Source of the DNA: Deltaproteobacteria bacterium
GTDB lineage: Bacteria > Myxococcota_A > Polyangia > Nannocystales > Nannocystaceae
DNA length: 64,000 nt
Direction: 5' to 3'
Assembly (NCBI GenBank): GCA_016709225.1
Contig: JADJEE010000001.1
Location: forward strand, 2,418,001 to 2,482,000
Each line of letters starts with the position of its first letter. The first letter of the stretch is position 1. The notes beneath the pieces were generated by a model. That model was not told the origin of the DNA, did not search any database, and saw only the letters and a program-made list of their open reading frames with translations. This document shows positions 27,445-36,121 of the stretch, piece by piece. The position numbers were made by a program, and so were the translations under genes.

Positions 27445-28841
27445 GCCGTGCACGCAGCCGCACGACGATGATGATCCTCGGTGCGCTCGCGGTGTGGCTC
27501 GGCACCGCCGCGGCGATCGCCGCACCGCCGGCCTCGGCCCCGCGCGGCAGCACCGCGGCGGTGCGCCCCGCCACCGCGCCGCGCCCCGCCACCGCGCCGC
27601 GCCCCGCAACCGCGCCCACCAGCGTGCGTCGCAGCGATCGTCTCCCCTTCGATCGCGACGGCGCGCCCGTGTGGCTCACGGGCGCCGAACTGCGCAGCGA
27701 CGGCCGCCGCACCGCCGATGCGGTCATCGAGCTCCGCGGCACCCGCATCGCCACCGTCGGTGGACCCGAGCTGCGCGCGAAGATCCCCGCGGGTGCGCGC
27801 ACGATCGATCTCACCGGCAAGATCGTCACGCCGGGGATCGTCGCGGTCGACACCGGCATCGGCCTGGTCGAGATCGACGCCGAGGGCAGCACCCGCGACG
27901 ACGCACCGAGCGTGCCCGATCCGGTGCGTGCGGCGTTCGACGCCAGCTCGGCGATCCACGACGACAGCGCGCTGCTCGACGTCAACGCCATCGAGGGCAT
28001 CACCAGCGCCGCGGTCACGCCCCAGGGCGGGCTGGTCTCGGGCCAGGTCGCGTGGATCGATCTGGTGGGTGCGCCGTCGCTGGTGTCGCGGCCGCAGGTG
28101 GCCATGCGCGCCCACCTCGGACAGTCGGTCGCGGGCTCGCGCGCCGCCGCGCTGCTCGAGCTGCGCGAGCTGTTCGACGACGTCGCGTTCCACCGCCGCA
28201 ACAAGGGCGCCTACGATCGCAATCAGTCGCGGCACCTCAGTGCGCACCGGCTCGACCTCGAAGCGTTGGTGCCGGTCATCGACGGGCGCATGCCGTTGGT
28301 GCTGTCGGCCGACGGCGTCGCCGATCTGCGGGCCGCGATCGCGCTGGCCAAGACCGGCCTGCGCGTGGTCGTGATCGGCGGCGCGCAGGCGTGGCGCCTC
28401 GCCGACGAGCTCGCGGCCGCGAAGATCACGGTGTTCGTGCAGCCGTCGAACAACCTGCCGGGTGGTCTCGACGATCTCGGCGCTCGCATCGACAACGCGG
28501 CCAAGCTCGCGACCGCCGGCGTCGAGGTCGGCCTGGCGGTGCTGGGCGACGCCCACAACGCGCGCAACGTGACGCAAGAGGCCGGACTCGCGGTGTCGTA
28601 CGGGCTCGATCCCGACCGCGCGCTGGCGGCGATCACCTCGGTGCCCGCACGGGCGTACGGCATGGACGCGCACTACGGCAAGGTCGCGCCCGGGCAGGTC
28701 GCCAACCTCGTGGTGTGGGGCGGCGATCCGTTCGAGCTGTCGCAGCGCCCCGAGCAGGTGTGGATCCGCGGCAACGCGATCGCGATGCGCTCGCGCCAGA
28801 GTGCGCTGCGCGATCGCTACCTGCCGCGGGTGCGACGGTGA
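27441..28841 (+). CDS. Amidohydrolase-like protein lacking the HxH metal ligands
   Basis: 466 residues with a signal peptide (MMILGALAVWLGTAAAIAAP) and an Ala/Pro/Thr linker made of three 6-residue repeats. The fold matches the upstream amidohydrolase (IDLTGKIVTPGIVAVDTGIG, LAVSYGLDPDRALAAITSVP, GQVANLVVWGGDPFELSQRP), but where the partner has DTHSHLG this one has DTGIGLV, so the first metal-binding His pair is gone. It is probably a non-catalytic or altered subunit. Coupled on both sides: ATGA upstream and GTGA downstream. Confidence 0.8.
   Translation: MSRARSRTTMMILGALAVWLGTAAAIAAPPASAPRGSTAAVRPATAPRPATAPRPATAPTSVRRSDRLPFDRDGAPVWLTGAELRSDGRRTADAVIELRGTRIATVGGPELRAKIPAGARTIDLTGKIVTPGIVAVDTGIGLVEIDAEGSTRDDAPSVPDPVRAAFDASSAIHDDSALLDVNAIEGITSAAVTPQGGLVSGQVAWIDLVGAPSLVSRPQVAMRAHLGQSVAGSRAAALLELRELFDDVAFHRRNKGAYDRNQSRHLSAHRLDLEALVPVIDGRMPLVLSADGVADLRAAIALAKTGLRVVVIGGAQAWRLADELAAAKITVFVQPSNNLPGGLDDLGARIDNAAKLATAGVEVGLAVLGDAHNARNVTQEAGLAVSYGLDPDRALAAITSVPARAYGMDAHYGKVAPGQVANLVVWGGDPFELSQRPEQVWIRGNAIAMRSRQSALRDRYLPRVRR
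27561..27614 (+). repeat. 18-bp tandem repeat, three copies
   Basis: Three direct copies of an 18-base unit (GCGCCCCGCCACCGCGCC, the third with one change), coding for RPATAP repeats in the linker after the signal peptide of the second amidohydrolase. Confidence 0.85.
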
Positions 28842-30315
28842 GCGCACTCGAGCCCAGCCGCGCCGAGCTGGAGGCGTGGCTGTCGTTGGTCGCGACCGCC
28901 GGCTTCGACGCGATCGAACGCGCCGGTGCGGCGCCGGCCCACGGCGCGATCGGGGCCCAGGGCCACGCGGTCGCCCAGGCCGTGAGCACGCCCTTCGCCG
29001 AGGCGCCCCACGAGGGCGGCATGGCGGCGCTCATCGACAAGGTGCTCGCGGCCAGCGAGGCCTCGCTCAACACCATCTCGCCCGGCTACCTCGCGTACGT
29101 GCCGGGCGGCGGCATCCCGACCGCGGCGCTCGCCGACCTGCTGGCGTGCCTGCTCAACCGCTTCACCGGCCTGACCGCGGCCGCCCCCGCGCTGTGCCGC
29201 CTCGAGGCCGACGTGCTGGCGTGGCTGGCCGCGCAGTTCGGGCTGCCGAGCACCGCGCGCGGGCTGCTGACCTCGGGCGGCTCGCTGGCGAACCTCGCCG
29301 CCATCGTCACCGCCCGCCACGCGGTGCTCGGCGACGACGGCCACCTCTACGACGCGATCGTCTACACCTCGGCGCAGGCCCACGCGAGCATCGAGAAGGC
29401 CGTGCGCGTGGCCGGCATCCCGGCCGCCAACGTGCGCCACGTGCCGTGCGACGCCCAGTTCCGCATGGACGCAGCCGCGCTGCTGCGCGCGATCGAGGCC
29501 GATCGCGCCGCGGGTCTGCGGCCGCTGTGCGTGGTCTCGACAGCCGGCACCACCAACACCGGCGCGATCGATCCACTGCTGGCGATCGCCGAGATCGCCG
29601 CGCAGCGCGGGCTGTGGCACCACGTCGACGGCGCCTACGGCGGTGCCTTCGTGTTGTGCGACGACGGCCGCGCGCGGCTGCGGGGCATCGAGCGCGCCGA
29701 CTCGATCACCTTCGATCCGCACAAGGGCATGTTCCTGCCCTATGGCACCGGCGCGCTGCTCGTGCGCGACGGCGCCGCGCTGCGGGCGGCCCACCAGCTC
29801 CACGCGCCGTACCTGCAGGACTTCGACGCGCTCGATCGCGGCGGCGAGGCGCCGAGCCCGACCGACCATGGGCCCGAACTCAGCCGCGACTTCCGCGGGC
29901 TGCGGCTGTGGCTGCCGCTGCTGCTACACGGCGCGGCGGCCTTTCGCGACGCGCTGGCCGAGAAGCTACGGCTCGCCGACCGCCTGCACGCGGGCCTGCG
30001 CGCGGCCGCGGAGGCCGGCGCACCGATCGAGATCGTCGCGGCCCCCAGCTGTCGTGCGTGGCCTGGCGGGCCCGCCGGGCGCCGCAGGAATCGGCGCAGG
30101 CGCACGATGCTCGCAATGCCGCCTGGCTCGCGCGGATCAACGCGCGCGCGCGGGTCCACCTCTCCAGCACGGTGGTGCCGGGCCGCGACGGCGCCGACCC
30201 GGGCGAGCCCGCGGCGCCCCGCTTCACGCTGCGCGCGTGCGTGTTGAGCTTCCGCACCCACGGCGCGCACGTCGAGGCCGCCCTCGAGGACATCCTCGCG
30301 ACCGCGCCGGCGTGA
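28838..30315 (+). CDS. PLP-dependent decarboxylase (aromatic-L-amino-acid type), frameshifted near 3' end
   Basis: A group II PLP decarboxylase: STAGTTNTGAIDPL, WHHVDGAYGGAFVL (Asp binding the PLP ring) and the Schiff-base Lys in SITFDPHKGMFLPYGTGALL. Starts at GTG (GTGA overlap). The frame breaks at the C run 30042-30046: as read it continues to 30247 with an Arg-rich nonsense tail, but adding one C restores AAPQLSCVAWRAR and a good C-terminus (ARINARARVHLSSTVVPGRD) ending at 30315, about 492 residues. This is either a recent mutation or a homopolymer sequencing error. Likely decarboxylates an aromatic amino acid or related compound. Confidence 0.78.
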
Positions 30316-30341
30316 CGGACGCGGGCCAAGTGCGCTATAGC
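30312..30341 (+). promoter_or_regulatory. Possible sigma-70-type promoter for the RidA gene
   Basis: GTGACG (30312-30317) and TATAGC (30336-30341) are separated by 18 bases; the -35 overlaps the stop codon of the decarboxylase. Transcription would start about 30348, a few bases before the ATG at 30355, giving a very short leader. Confidence 0.4.
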
Positions 30342-30354
30342 TTGGGCGACCCCC

Positions 30355-30732
30355 ATGAAGTCGCGACGCGATCCCCGAGCGCTCGAGCATGGTCCGGTGT
30401 TCTCGTGGCACCGCACCCACGATGGCTGGATCCACACCTCCGGCCACGCGGCGGTGGACGTCGACGACCTGGCGATCAAGCCCGGCAACTTCCTGCACGA
30501 GGCTCGCATGACGCTCGAGAATCTGCGCCGCACCATCGAGCGCGCGGGCTCGAGCATGGCGAAGGTCGTCAAGGTCACGGCGTACTTCACCGACCTCAAC
30601 GACTTCCCGGCGTTCAATCAGATCTACGCCGAGTTCTTCCCCGGCGACGCGCCGCCGGCCCGCACCTGTGTCGAGGTGCGGCGGCTGCCGTACAACTTCA
30701 AGGTCGAGATCGAAGCGGTGGCGCACGTTTGA
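30355..30732 (+). CDS. RidA/YjgF/Rid-family protein
   Basis: 125 residues, usual family length. Motifs GWIHTSGHAAVD, EARMTLENLRRTIERAGSSM, VVKVTAYFTDLNDFPAFNQI, EFFPGDAPPARTCVEVRRLP (with the catalytic-type Arg in ARTCVEV) and VEIEAVAHV are those of Rid proteins, which hydrolyse reactive enamine/imine intermediates released by PLP enzymes. Its position next to a PLP decarboxylase fits that role. The stop overlaps the next gene's TTG (TTGA). Confidence 0.88.
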   Translation: MKSRRDPRALEHGPVFSWHRTHDGWIHTSGHAAVDVDDLAIKPGNFLHEARMTLENLRRTIERAGSSMAKVVKVTAYFTDLNDFPAFNQIYAEFFPGDAPPARTCVEVRRLPYNFKVEIEAVAHV

Positions 30733-31658
30733 GGCGCGTGGCCGCGATGGCCGGCGTGCTGGCGGCCGCGATCCCCTGCGCCTGTGCGAGCGCGGCATCG
30801 ACGGATCCGGTCGAGGCGCCCGGCCCCGCCGCGGCGGCGGATACCGAGACGGCGGACTTCGAGGCCGCACGCCGTCGCCACCCGACGGTGCTGCTGCGCC
30901 CCGCGCCCGCGCCCGAGCGTCGCACGCTGCCGGCCGCGCCCTCCGGCGCCGAGCGGGTGCGCTACCCGAGCGGCGCGCTCGAGCTGCAGGCCTACTTCGC
31001 GCGGCCAGCGGGTGCTGCAGGCCCGCGCCCCGCGGTGGTCTACCTGCACGGCGGCTTCTCGCTGGTGCCGTCGGACTTCGAACACGTGCGACCGCTGCTC
31101 GATGCCGGCATGGTCGTGATGACGCCGTCGCTGCGCGGCGAGAACGGCAACCCGGGCGAGCTCGAGCTGCTGTGGGGTGAGCTCGACGACGCGGTCGCGG
31201 CGATCGAGTGGGTCGCGCGGCAGCCCGGGGTCGATCCGCGGCGCATCCACGTGGTCGGCCACAGCATCGGCGGCGGCCTGGCGGCGCTGGTGAGCCTGCG
31301 CGCCGACGCCGACGTCGCGAGCACCACCAGCATCGCGGGTCTGTACACGCCGGCGACCTTCGTCCGCTGGGCCGCGCGCGACGACGACCGCCAGCTGGTG
31401 CGCTTCGATCCCGCGGTGCCGAGCGAGGGCGAGCTGCGGGTGCTGGGCCCGCAGCTGTCGCGGATGGTGCACCCGCATGTCGCGTACATCGGCCGCGACG
31501 ACGCGCCGTTCCTGGACAACGCCCACGCGCTCGCGGCCGCGGCCGCGCGCGTGCACGCACCGCTCGAGATCCGCGAGGTCGACGGCGATCACGGGGGCTG
31601 CGTGGCGCCCGCGCTCGCGGATTTCCTACGCCGACACGCCGGCGAGGTGACGTCGTGA
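30729..31658 (+). CDS. Secreted alpha/beta hydrolase (dienelactone hydrolase/prolyl oligopeptidase-like)
   Basis: 309 residues from TTG at 30729 (TTGA overlap); GTG 30738 and ATG 30747 are in frame. Weak signal/lipobox region VAAMAGVLAAAIPCACAS. Hydrolase core: RPAVVYLHGGFSLVPSDFEH, nucleophile elbow VVGHSIGGGLAAL, acid region VAYIGRDDAPFLDNAHAL and catalytic His in REVDGDHGGC. Resembles S9-type peptidases/esterases. Coupled by GTGA to the caspase-like lipoprotein downstream. Confidence 0.78.
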   Translation: MRRVAAMAGVLAAAIPCACASAASTDPVEAPGPAAAADTETADFEAARRRHPTVLLRPAPAPERRTLPAAPSGAERVRYPSGALELQAYFARPAGAAGPRPAVVYLHGGFSLVPSDFEHVRPLLDAGMVVMTPSLRGENGNPGELELLWGELDDAVAAIEWVARQPGVDPRRIHVVGHSIGGGLAALVSLRADADVASTTSIAGLYTPATFVRWAARDDDRQLVRFDPAVPSEGELRVLGPQLSRMVHPHVAYIGRDDAPFLDNAHALAAAAARVHAPLEIREVDGDHGGCVAPALADFLRRHAGEVTS

Positions 31659-32602
31659 AGGTGGCGCATCGCCTCGCGCTCGCGCTCGTGCTCGCCAGCG
31701 GCTGCGCGCACGGCCGCGACGCCGCGCTCGCGCGGATCGTCGCGGCCCCGTACACGCCGCAATCGATCGGCCCCGACACCCGCGTGATGCTGGTCGCCGG
31801 CGGCGACGACGTCGCCAACTTCGCCGAGGAGGTGGTGCGCCAGCGCAAGCTGTGGCGCGGCGCCGGCCTGTCGGAGAATGCGATCGCGTGCTACTGGGCC
31901 AAGCCGAAAGGCCGCGCGCTGCGACGCGATCGTCGACAGTACCGTCGGCTCGCGCCGGCGCTGGCGGGCTGCGGTGAGGCCAGCCCCGCGGTCGTGCTGG
32001 CCGACCTCGCCGAGCTGGCCCAGGCGGCGCCGCCGTGGCTGTACCTCTACGTGAGCGGCCACGGCGTGCCGAGCCTCGACGAGGCACCGGGCACGTGGAC
32101 GCTGCCGCCCGAGGAGCGCGCGTGGCTGCGGCAGCCCGCGCTCGCCCTCGATGGCGACCCTGCGCTGCGCGTGCAGGAGACCGCCGCGCTGCTCGACGCG
32201 CGTCGCTCGGGCACGCCCGACGCGGCGCTGCTCTTCAGCCCCGCGACCTTGCGCGCTGCGCTGGCGCGCCTGCCCGACGCGACCGAGAAGCTGGTGGTGC
32301 TGCAGGGCTGCTTCTCCGGTGGCTTCGTGGTCGGCCCCGACGCGATCACCCACGCGCACCGCGTCACCGCGCTGACCGCCGCGGCCGCCGATCGCCCCAG
32401 CTTCGGCTGCGGCTCGGGCAACCGCACCACCTTCTGGGGCGGCGCGCTGCAGCACGAGCTCGAGCATCGCGTCCGCTTCGGGGACACCCCGCCCGCGCTC
32501 GAGTGGCACGCGGTGCACGAGGACGTCGCGAAGCGCGTGACCCGACTCGAGCGCGCACTGGGACAGCAGCCCAGTCGACCGCAGTTCCGTCGCTCGCGCT
32601 GA
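31655..32602 (+). CDS. Caspase/C13-like (clan CD) lipoprotein
   Basis: 315 residues from GTG. Lipoprotein signal HRLALALVLASGC with lipid Cys at 17. Two motifs spaced as in clan CD cysteine peptidases (legumain C13, caspase C14): a hydrophobic strand plus His-Gly, WLYLYVSGHGVPS (His ~136), and a hydrophobic strand plus Cys, KLVVLQGCFSGGF (Cys ~219). The fold start VMLVAGGDDVANFAEEVVRQ fits the first strand of the family. Likely a periplasmic or surface peptidase or a processing/transamidase-like enzyme. The family match is from motif reading only. Last gene of the run that starts with RidA. Confidence 0.72.
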   Translation: MKVAHRLALALVLASGCAHGRDAALARIVAAPYTPQSIGPDTRVMLVAGGDDVANFAEEVVRQRKLWRGAGLSENAIACYWAKPKGRALRRDRRQYRRLAPALAGCGEASPAVVLADLAELAQAAPPWLYLYVSGHGVPSLDEAPGTWTLPPEERAWLRQPALALDGDPALRVQETAALLDARRSGTPDAALLFSPATLRAALARLPDATEKLVVLQGCFSGGFVVGPDAITHAHRVTALTAAAADRPSFGCGSGNRTTFWGGALQHELEHRVRFGDTPPALEWHAVHEDVAKRVTRLERALGQQPSRPQFRRSR

Positions 32603-32655
32603 TCGCCGCCACCGCCGGCACGCGCGACCTCGACGCGCAGCCGCGAGCCGCGGCG

Positions 32656-33279
32656 TCAGGGATCGATGCGCATGTGCGCCTCGAGGTGCACGTGGTCGCC
32701 GTGATCGTCGGGGTCGTTGGCCGGCGTCAGCGGGGTCCGAAACGCGTCGGCCCCCTCGAACACCGCGACCACGAGCGGCAGCAGCGGCTCGTCGGCCCAG
32801 TCGCGCTCGACCTGCAGCACGCGCCCGTCGTCGAGCCGCACCTCGAACACGTCGATCGCCAGGCCCAGGGCGTGACGACTGAGGATGTTGGTGGTGCGTC
32901 CGTGCTTGCGGACGCGGCGGTACTCGTGCAGCGTGCGAAACCCGAGCGCGGCGACGCCGAGCTGCGCGAGCGCGGGCGCGACGTCGCGCAGCGCGGCCGC
33001 GAGGTGGCAATCCATCGGGTAGCTGCCCTTGCCCTTGAGCGGCACCAGGCTCAGCTCCCCGAGCGCGAGCGCGGGGATCGTGACCGGCGTGGTGATCGCC
33101 TTCACCGGCTCGGCGCGGTGGTAGTCCTGCGACGCATCGTCGAGCCGTCGCAGGCAGCGCTCGCCGGCGGACTTCATCGCCTTCGACGGCGGCCACGTCC
33201 ACCCCACGGGCATGTTCGGACGCTTGACCGGCGCGGCCGCGAGCCACACAAGCAGCCATGTCGTGAGCAGATTCGTCAT
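32656..33279 (-). CDS. Extensin-like / M15-fold murein-related protein
   Basis: 207 residues from ATG at 33279 with a signal peptide (LLTTWLLVWLAAAP). The C-terminal half has NILSRHALGLAIDVFEV and DDHGDHVHLEAHMRI, the His/Asp/His pattern of the extensin-like C-terminal domain and related D-Ala-D-Ala metallopeptidases. Four-Cys content is low; Cys in GERCLRRL and PMDCHL may pair. Probably acts on peptidoglycan or a cell-wall polymer in the periplasm. Converges with the caspase-like gene and diverges from the kinase gene. Confidence 0.75.
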   Translation of the reverse strand: MTNLLTTWLLVWLAAAPVKRPNMPVGWTWPPSKAMKSAGERCLRRLDDASQDYHRAEPVKAITTPVTIPALALGELSLVPLKGKGSYPMDCHLAAALRDVAPALAQLGVAALGFRTLHEYRRVRKHGRTTNILSRHALGLAIDVFEVRLDDGRVLQVERDWADEPLLPLVVAVFEGADAFRTPLTPANDPDDHGDHVHLEAHMRIDP

Positions 33280-33377
33280 GACGTCGGCGCGCGCGCGCGA
33301 CCACGAGTGTAGCACCGCGCGGACGAGCGCACGTCGACGCACTCGTGCACCGCCGGCGAGGATCAACGAGGAAGCCG

Positions 33378-36104
33378 ATGCACGCCCATGTTACGGTGGA
33401 CACCACGATGGACACCTCGGGTGCGAGCGCTGGCCGCGACGCGGCGAGTGACCCCGATCAGACCCGCGTGGGTTCGTCGACGCCCGCAGCGCGCGGGTCC
33501 GACGTGCCGCCACGCTTGCCGCGCTATGGCTTGATCCGAAAGCTCGGCGAAGGCGCGATGGGCCAGGTCTGGCTGGCCCACGATCCCCAGCTGGCGCGCG
33601 AGGTGGCGATCAAGCTCGTGCGCGCGGACTCGGGCCCGAGCGGTCGCATGGCCCTGCAACGGCTCGCCCAAGAGGCGCGTGCGCTCGCGCGACTGTCCGA
33701 CCCCCACGTGGTCACGGTGTTCGACGTCGGCAGCTACGCGATCGACGACGATCCCGACGCGGGCGTGTTCATCGTGATGGAGCTGATCGTCGGCGTCACG
33801 CTCGCGCAGTGGCTCACGCGCCGGCGCACGACCGCGGCGATCCTCGAGGTCTTCGACCAGGCCGCGCAGGGGCTCGCCGCCGCACACGAAGCCGGCATGG
33901 TCCACCGCGACTTCAAGCCGGCCAATGTGTTCGTGGGCGACGACGGTCGCGTGCGGGTGGGCGACTTCGGGCTCGCCCGCCGCGGCGGCGAGGACCCGGG
34001 GGCACCGCGACGCGCCCCCGCGACGGCGATCGGCCATGAGCTGGTCGAGACCCTCGCGACCGGCATCACCGAGGACGGCACCGTGGTCGGCACGCCGCTG
34101 TACATGCCGCCCGAACAGCATCGCGGGGCGACGCTCGACGCCCGCAGCGATCAGTACGCGTTCTGCGTGGCGCTGTACGAGGCGCTGACGGGCACGCGTC
34201 CGTTCGCGGGCTCGATGCAGACGCTGTTCGAAGCCAAGCAGGCGCAGCAGCCCGCGCGCGCCCGCGCCGGGCGTGAGCTGCCGCGGCGACTGCACCACGC
34301 GCTGATGCGCGGCCTGTCACCGGCGCCCGAGGATCGCTGGCCATCGATGCGCGCGTTGATGGCCGAGCTCGCGCCACCCCGACGCGCGCGCCTGCGCTGG
34401 CCCGCGGCCGCGACGGTCGCCGGCGTGCTCGCCGTGGTGACCATGCCGACGCGCGACCGCGAGGCGCCGTGTGCCGGACGCGATCGCCTCGACGCCGCGT
34501 GGACGCCGGCGGCCCGCGAGCGCCTGCAGCGATTCGTCTCGTCGGTCGACGACGCAGCGCGGGCCGGACACGTGGTTGCGCAGCTCGACGCCCATGTCGC
34601 CGAGCTCCGCGCCGCGATCGCCGGGGCCTGCCGCTCCGGTTCCGCGGGCGACGATGTGTGCCTGCACGACGCGACCACCGAGGTCGGCGCCACGATCGAG
34701 GCGCTGTCGCAGGAGGAGCGAGCCGCCCACGCGGCGCTCGCGACCATCGCGGGCTTGACCACGCCCTCGAGCTGCGCCGAGCGCCCAGACGCGGCGGGCG
34801 TCGACGACCCCGCCGTGCTCGCGCTGCGCGACCGCGCGACCACGGCCCGCGCGCTGTGGAACGCGAACCTGCTGGACCCGGGCCTTCGGCTCGCCCTCGA
34901 CGCGCGCGACGAGGCCGTCGCCACCCCCGCGGCATCGGCCCTGCTGCCGGCGCTGCAGTACCAGATCGGCGGCATGCAGCAGAACCTCGGCCAGGTCGGC
35001 CTCGCGGAACAGACCTTCGAGGACGCCTACCACCGCGCGATCGCCCTCGACGTGCACCGCACCGCAGCAGAGGCCGCCGTCGAGCTCGCCACGCTGGCGT
35101 CCGAGAGCGGCGACGTGGAGCGTGCGACGCTGTGGCGGCGCCACTTTGATGCCAGCGCAGCGCGGGCCGAGTTCACCACGTGCGAGGCCGTCCACCTCGG
35201 CATGCAGCGGGCGACCTCGGAGATCGTCGAGCGCGACATCGAGGGCATCGAGGCCCAGCTTCAGAAGCTGTCGGACGACTGCGAGCGCAACCACTGCGGC
35301 GAGCGCTGCCTCGTGATCGCGGCCAACCACGCGGTCGTGCTGCGCGAGATCGGACGCGCCGAGGACGCGGTCGCCGCGTTCCGTGAGGTCGTCCGACGCG
35401 CGCTCGAGCTGCGCGGGCCCGATGCGTTGCCGACCGCGATCGCGCGCATCGACCTGGCCGAAGCGCTCACGCACACCGGCGAGCTCGACGAGACCCTCGA
35501 GCAGCTCGATCTCGCGGAGGCTGGCGCGGCGCTGCGTGGCGCCCCCACCCACCCACGACGCGCGTCCGTCGAGAAGCTGCGCTCGCGGGTGCTACGGGAG
35601 CGGGGCGACATCGACGCCGCGCTCGCAGCCGCCCGCCGGGCGGTCGAGATTGCCGCCCACTCGTTCGACCCCACCCACCCGCAGATGCTCATGCTGCAGG
35701 CGACCTACGCCAACCTCCTCGGCGATGCGGGTGACAACCCCGGCGCCATCGTGGTGTACGACGGCATCCTGGCCGCCACCGCGGACTCGGACATCACCCA
35801 CGCGCTCACGCAGGTCTCGCGTGGCTACACGCGCATGGAGCTCGGCGACATCGCCGGTGCGGTCGCCGACGCCCTCGAGGCGCGGGCGCTGTTGCTGCGG
35901 CACGCGCCCTACGACGCCCGCGATCTCGCATTGACGTTCTCCAACGAGGCGGCGGCGTGGGCCCGCGCGGGTGCATGCGAGCGTGCCCACGCGGCGGTCG
36001 CCGCGGGTCTGCGATGGGCCACCGAGGGTGGCCACGATCGCGAGATCGAGATCCTGAACGGCGAACGCGAGCTGCACGCGAGCGACTGCCCCCTGGCGCC
36101 GTGA
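33378..36104 (+). CDS. Ser/Thr protein kinase with membrane helix and TPR-like C-terminal domain
   Basis: 908 residues from ATG at 33378, with GAGGAA just upstream; GTG 33345 and ATG 33408 are alternatives. Kinase domain ~50-335: Gly loop GEGAMGQVW (57-65), Lys79 in VAIKL, HRDFKPAN (176-183), DFG (196-198), and PPEQ in the activation segment, which is unusually long (about 45 residues) because of an insertion with ETLATGITEDGTVVG. One membrane helix at about 341-356 (WPAAATVAGVLAVVTM), then ~550 residues of helical repeats typical of myxobacterial TPR sensor kinases. Input is presumably read by the outer repeat domain. Confidence 0.9.
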   Translation: MHAHVTVDTTMDTSGASAGRDAASDPDQTRVGSSTPAARGSDVPPRLPRYGLIRKLGEGAMGQVWLAHDPQLAREVAIKLVRADSGPSGRMALQRLAQEARALARLSDPHVVTVFDVGSYAIDDDPDAGVFIVMELIVGVTLAQWLTRRRTTAAILEVFDQAAQGLAAAHEAGMVHRDFKPANVFVGDDGRVRVGDFGLARRGGEDPGAPRRAPATAIGHELVETLATGITEDGTVVGTPLYMPPEQHRGATLDARSDQYAFCVALYEALTGTRPFAGSMQTLFEAKQAQQPARARAGRELPRRLHHALMRGLSPAPEDRWPSMRALMAELAPPRRARLRWPAAATVAGVLAVVTMPTRDREAPCAGRDRLDAAWTPAARERLQRFVSSVDDAARAGHVVAQLDAHVAELRAAIAGACRSGSAGDDVCLHDATTEVGATIEALSQEERAAHAALATIAGLTTPSSCAERPDAAGVDDPAVLALRDRATTARALWNANLLDPGLRLALDARDEAVATPAASALLPALQYQIGGMQQNLGQVGLAEQTFEDAYHRAIALDVHRTAAEAAVELATLASESGDVERATLWRRHFDASAARAEFTTCEAVHLGMQRATSEIVERDIEGIEAQLQKLSDDCERNHCGERCLVIAANHAVVLREIGRAEDAVAAFREVVRRALELRGPDALPTAIARIDLAEALTHTGELDETLEQLDLAEAGAALRGAPTHPRRASVEKLRSRVLRERGDIDAALAAARRAVEIAAHSFDPTHPQMLMLQATYANLLGDAGDNPGAIVVYDGILAATADSDITHALTQVSRGYTRMELGDIAGAVADALEARALLLRHAPYDARDLALTFSNEAAAWARAGACERAHAAVAAGLRWATEGGHDREIEILNGERELHASDCPLAP

Positions 36105-36121
36105 GGCGCTCGGCGCCGACC

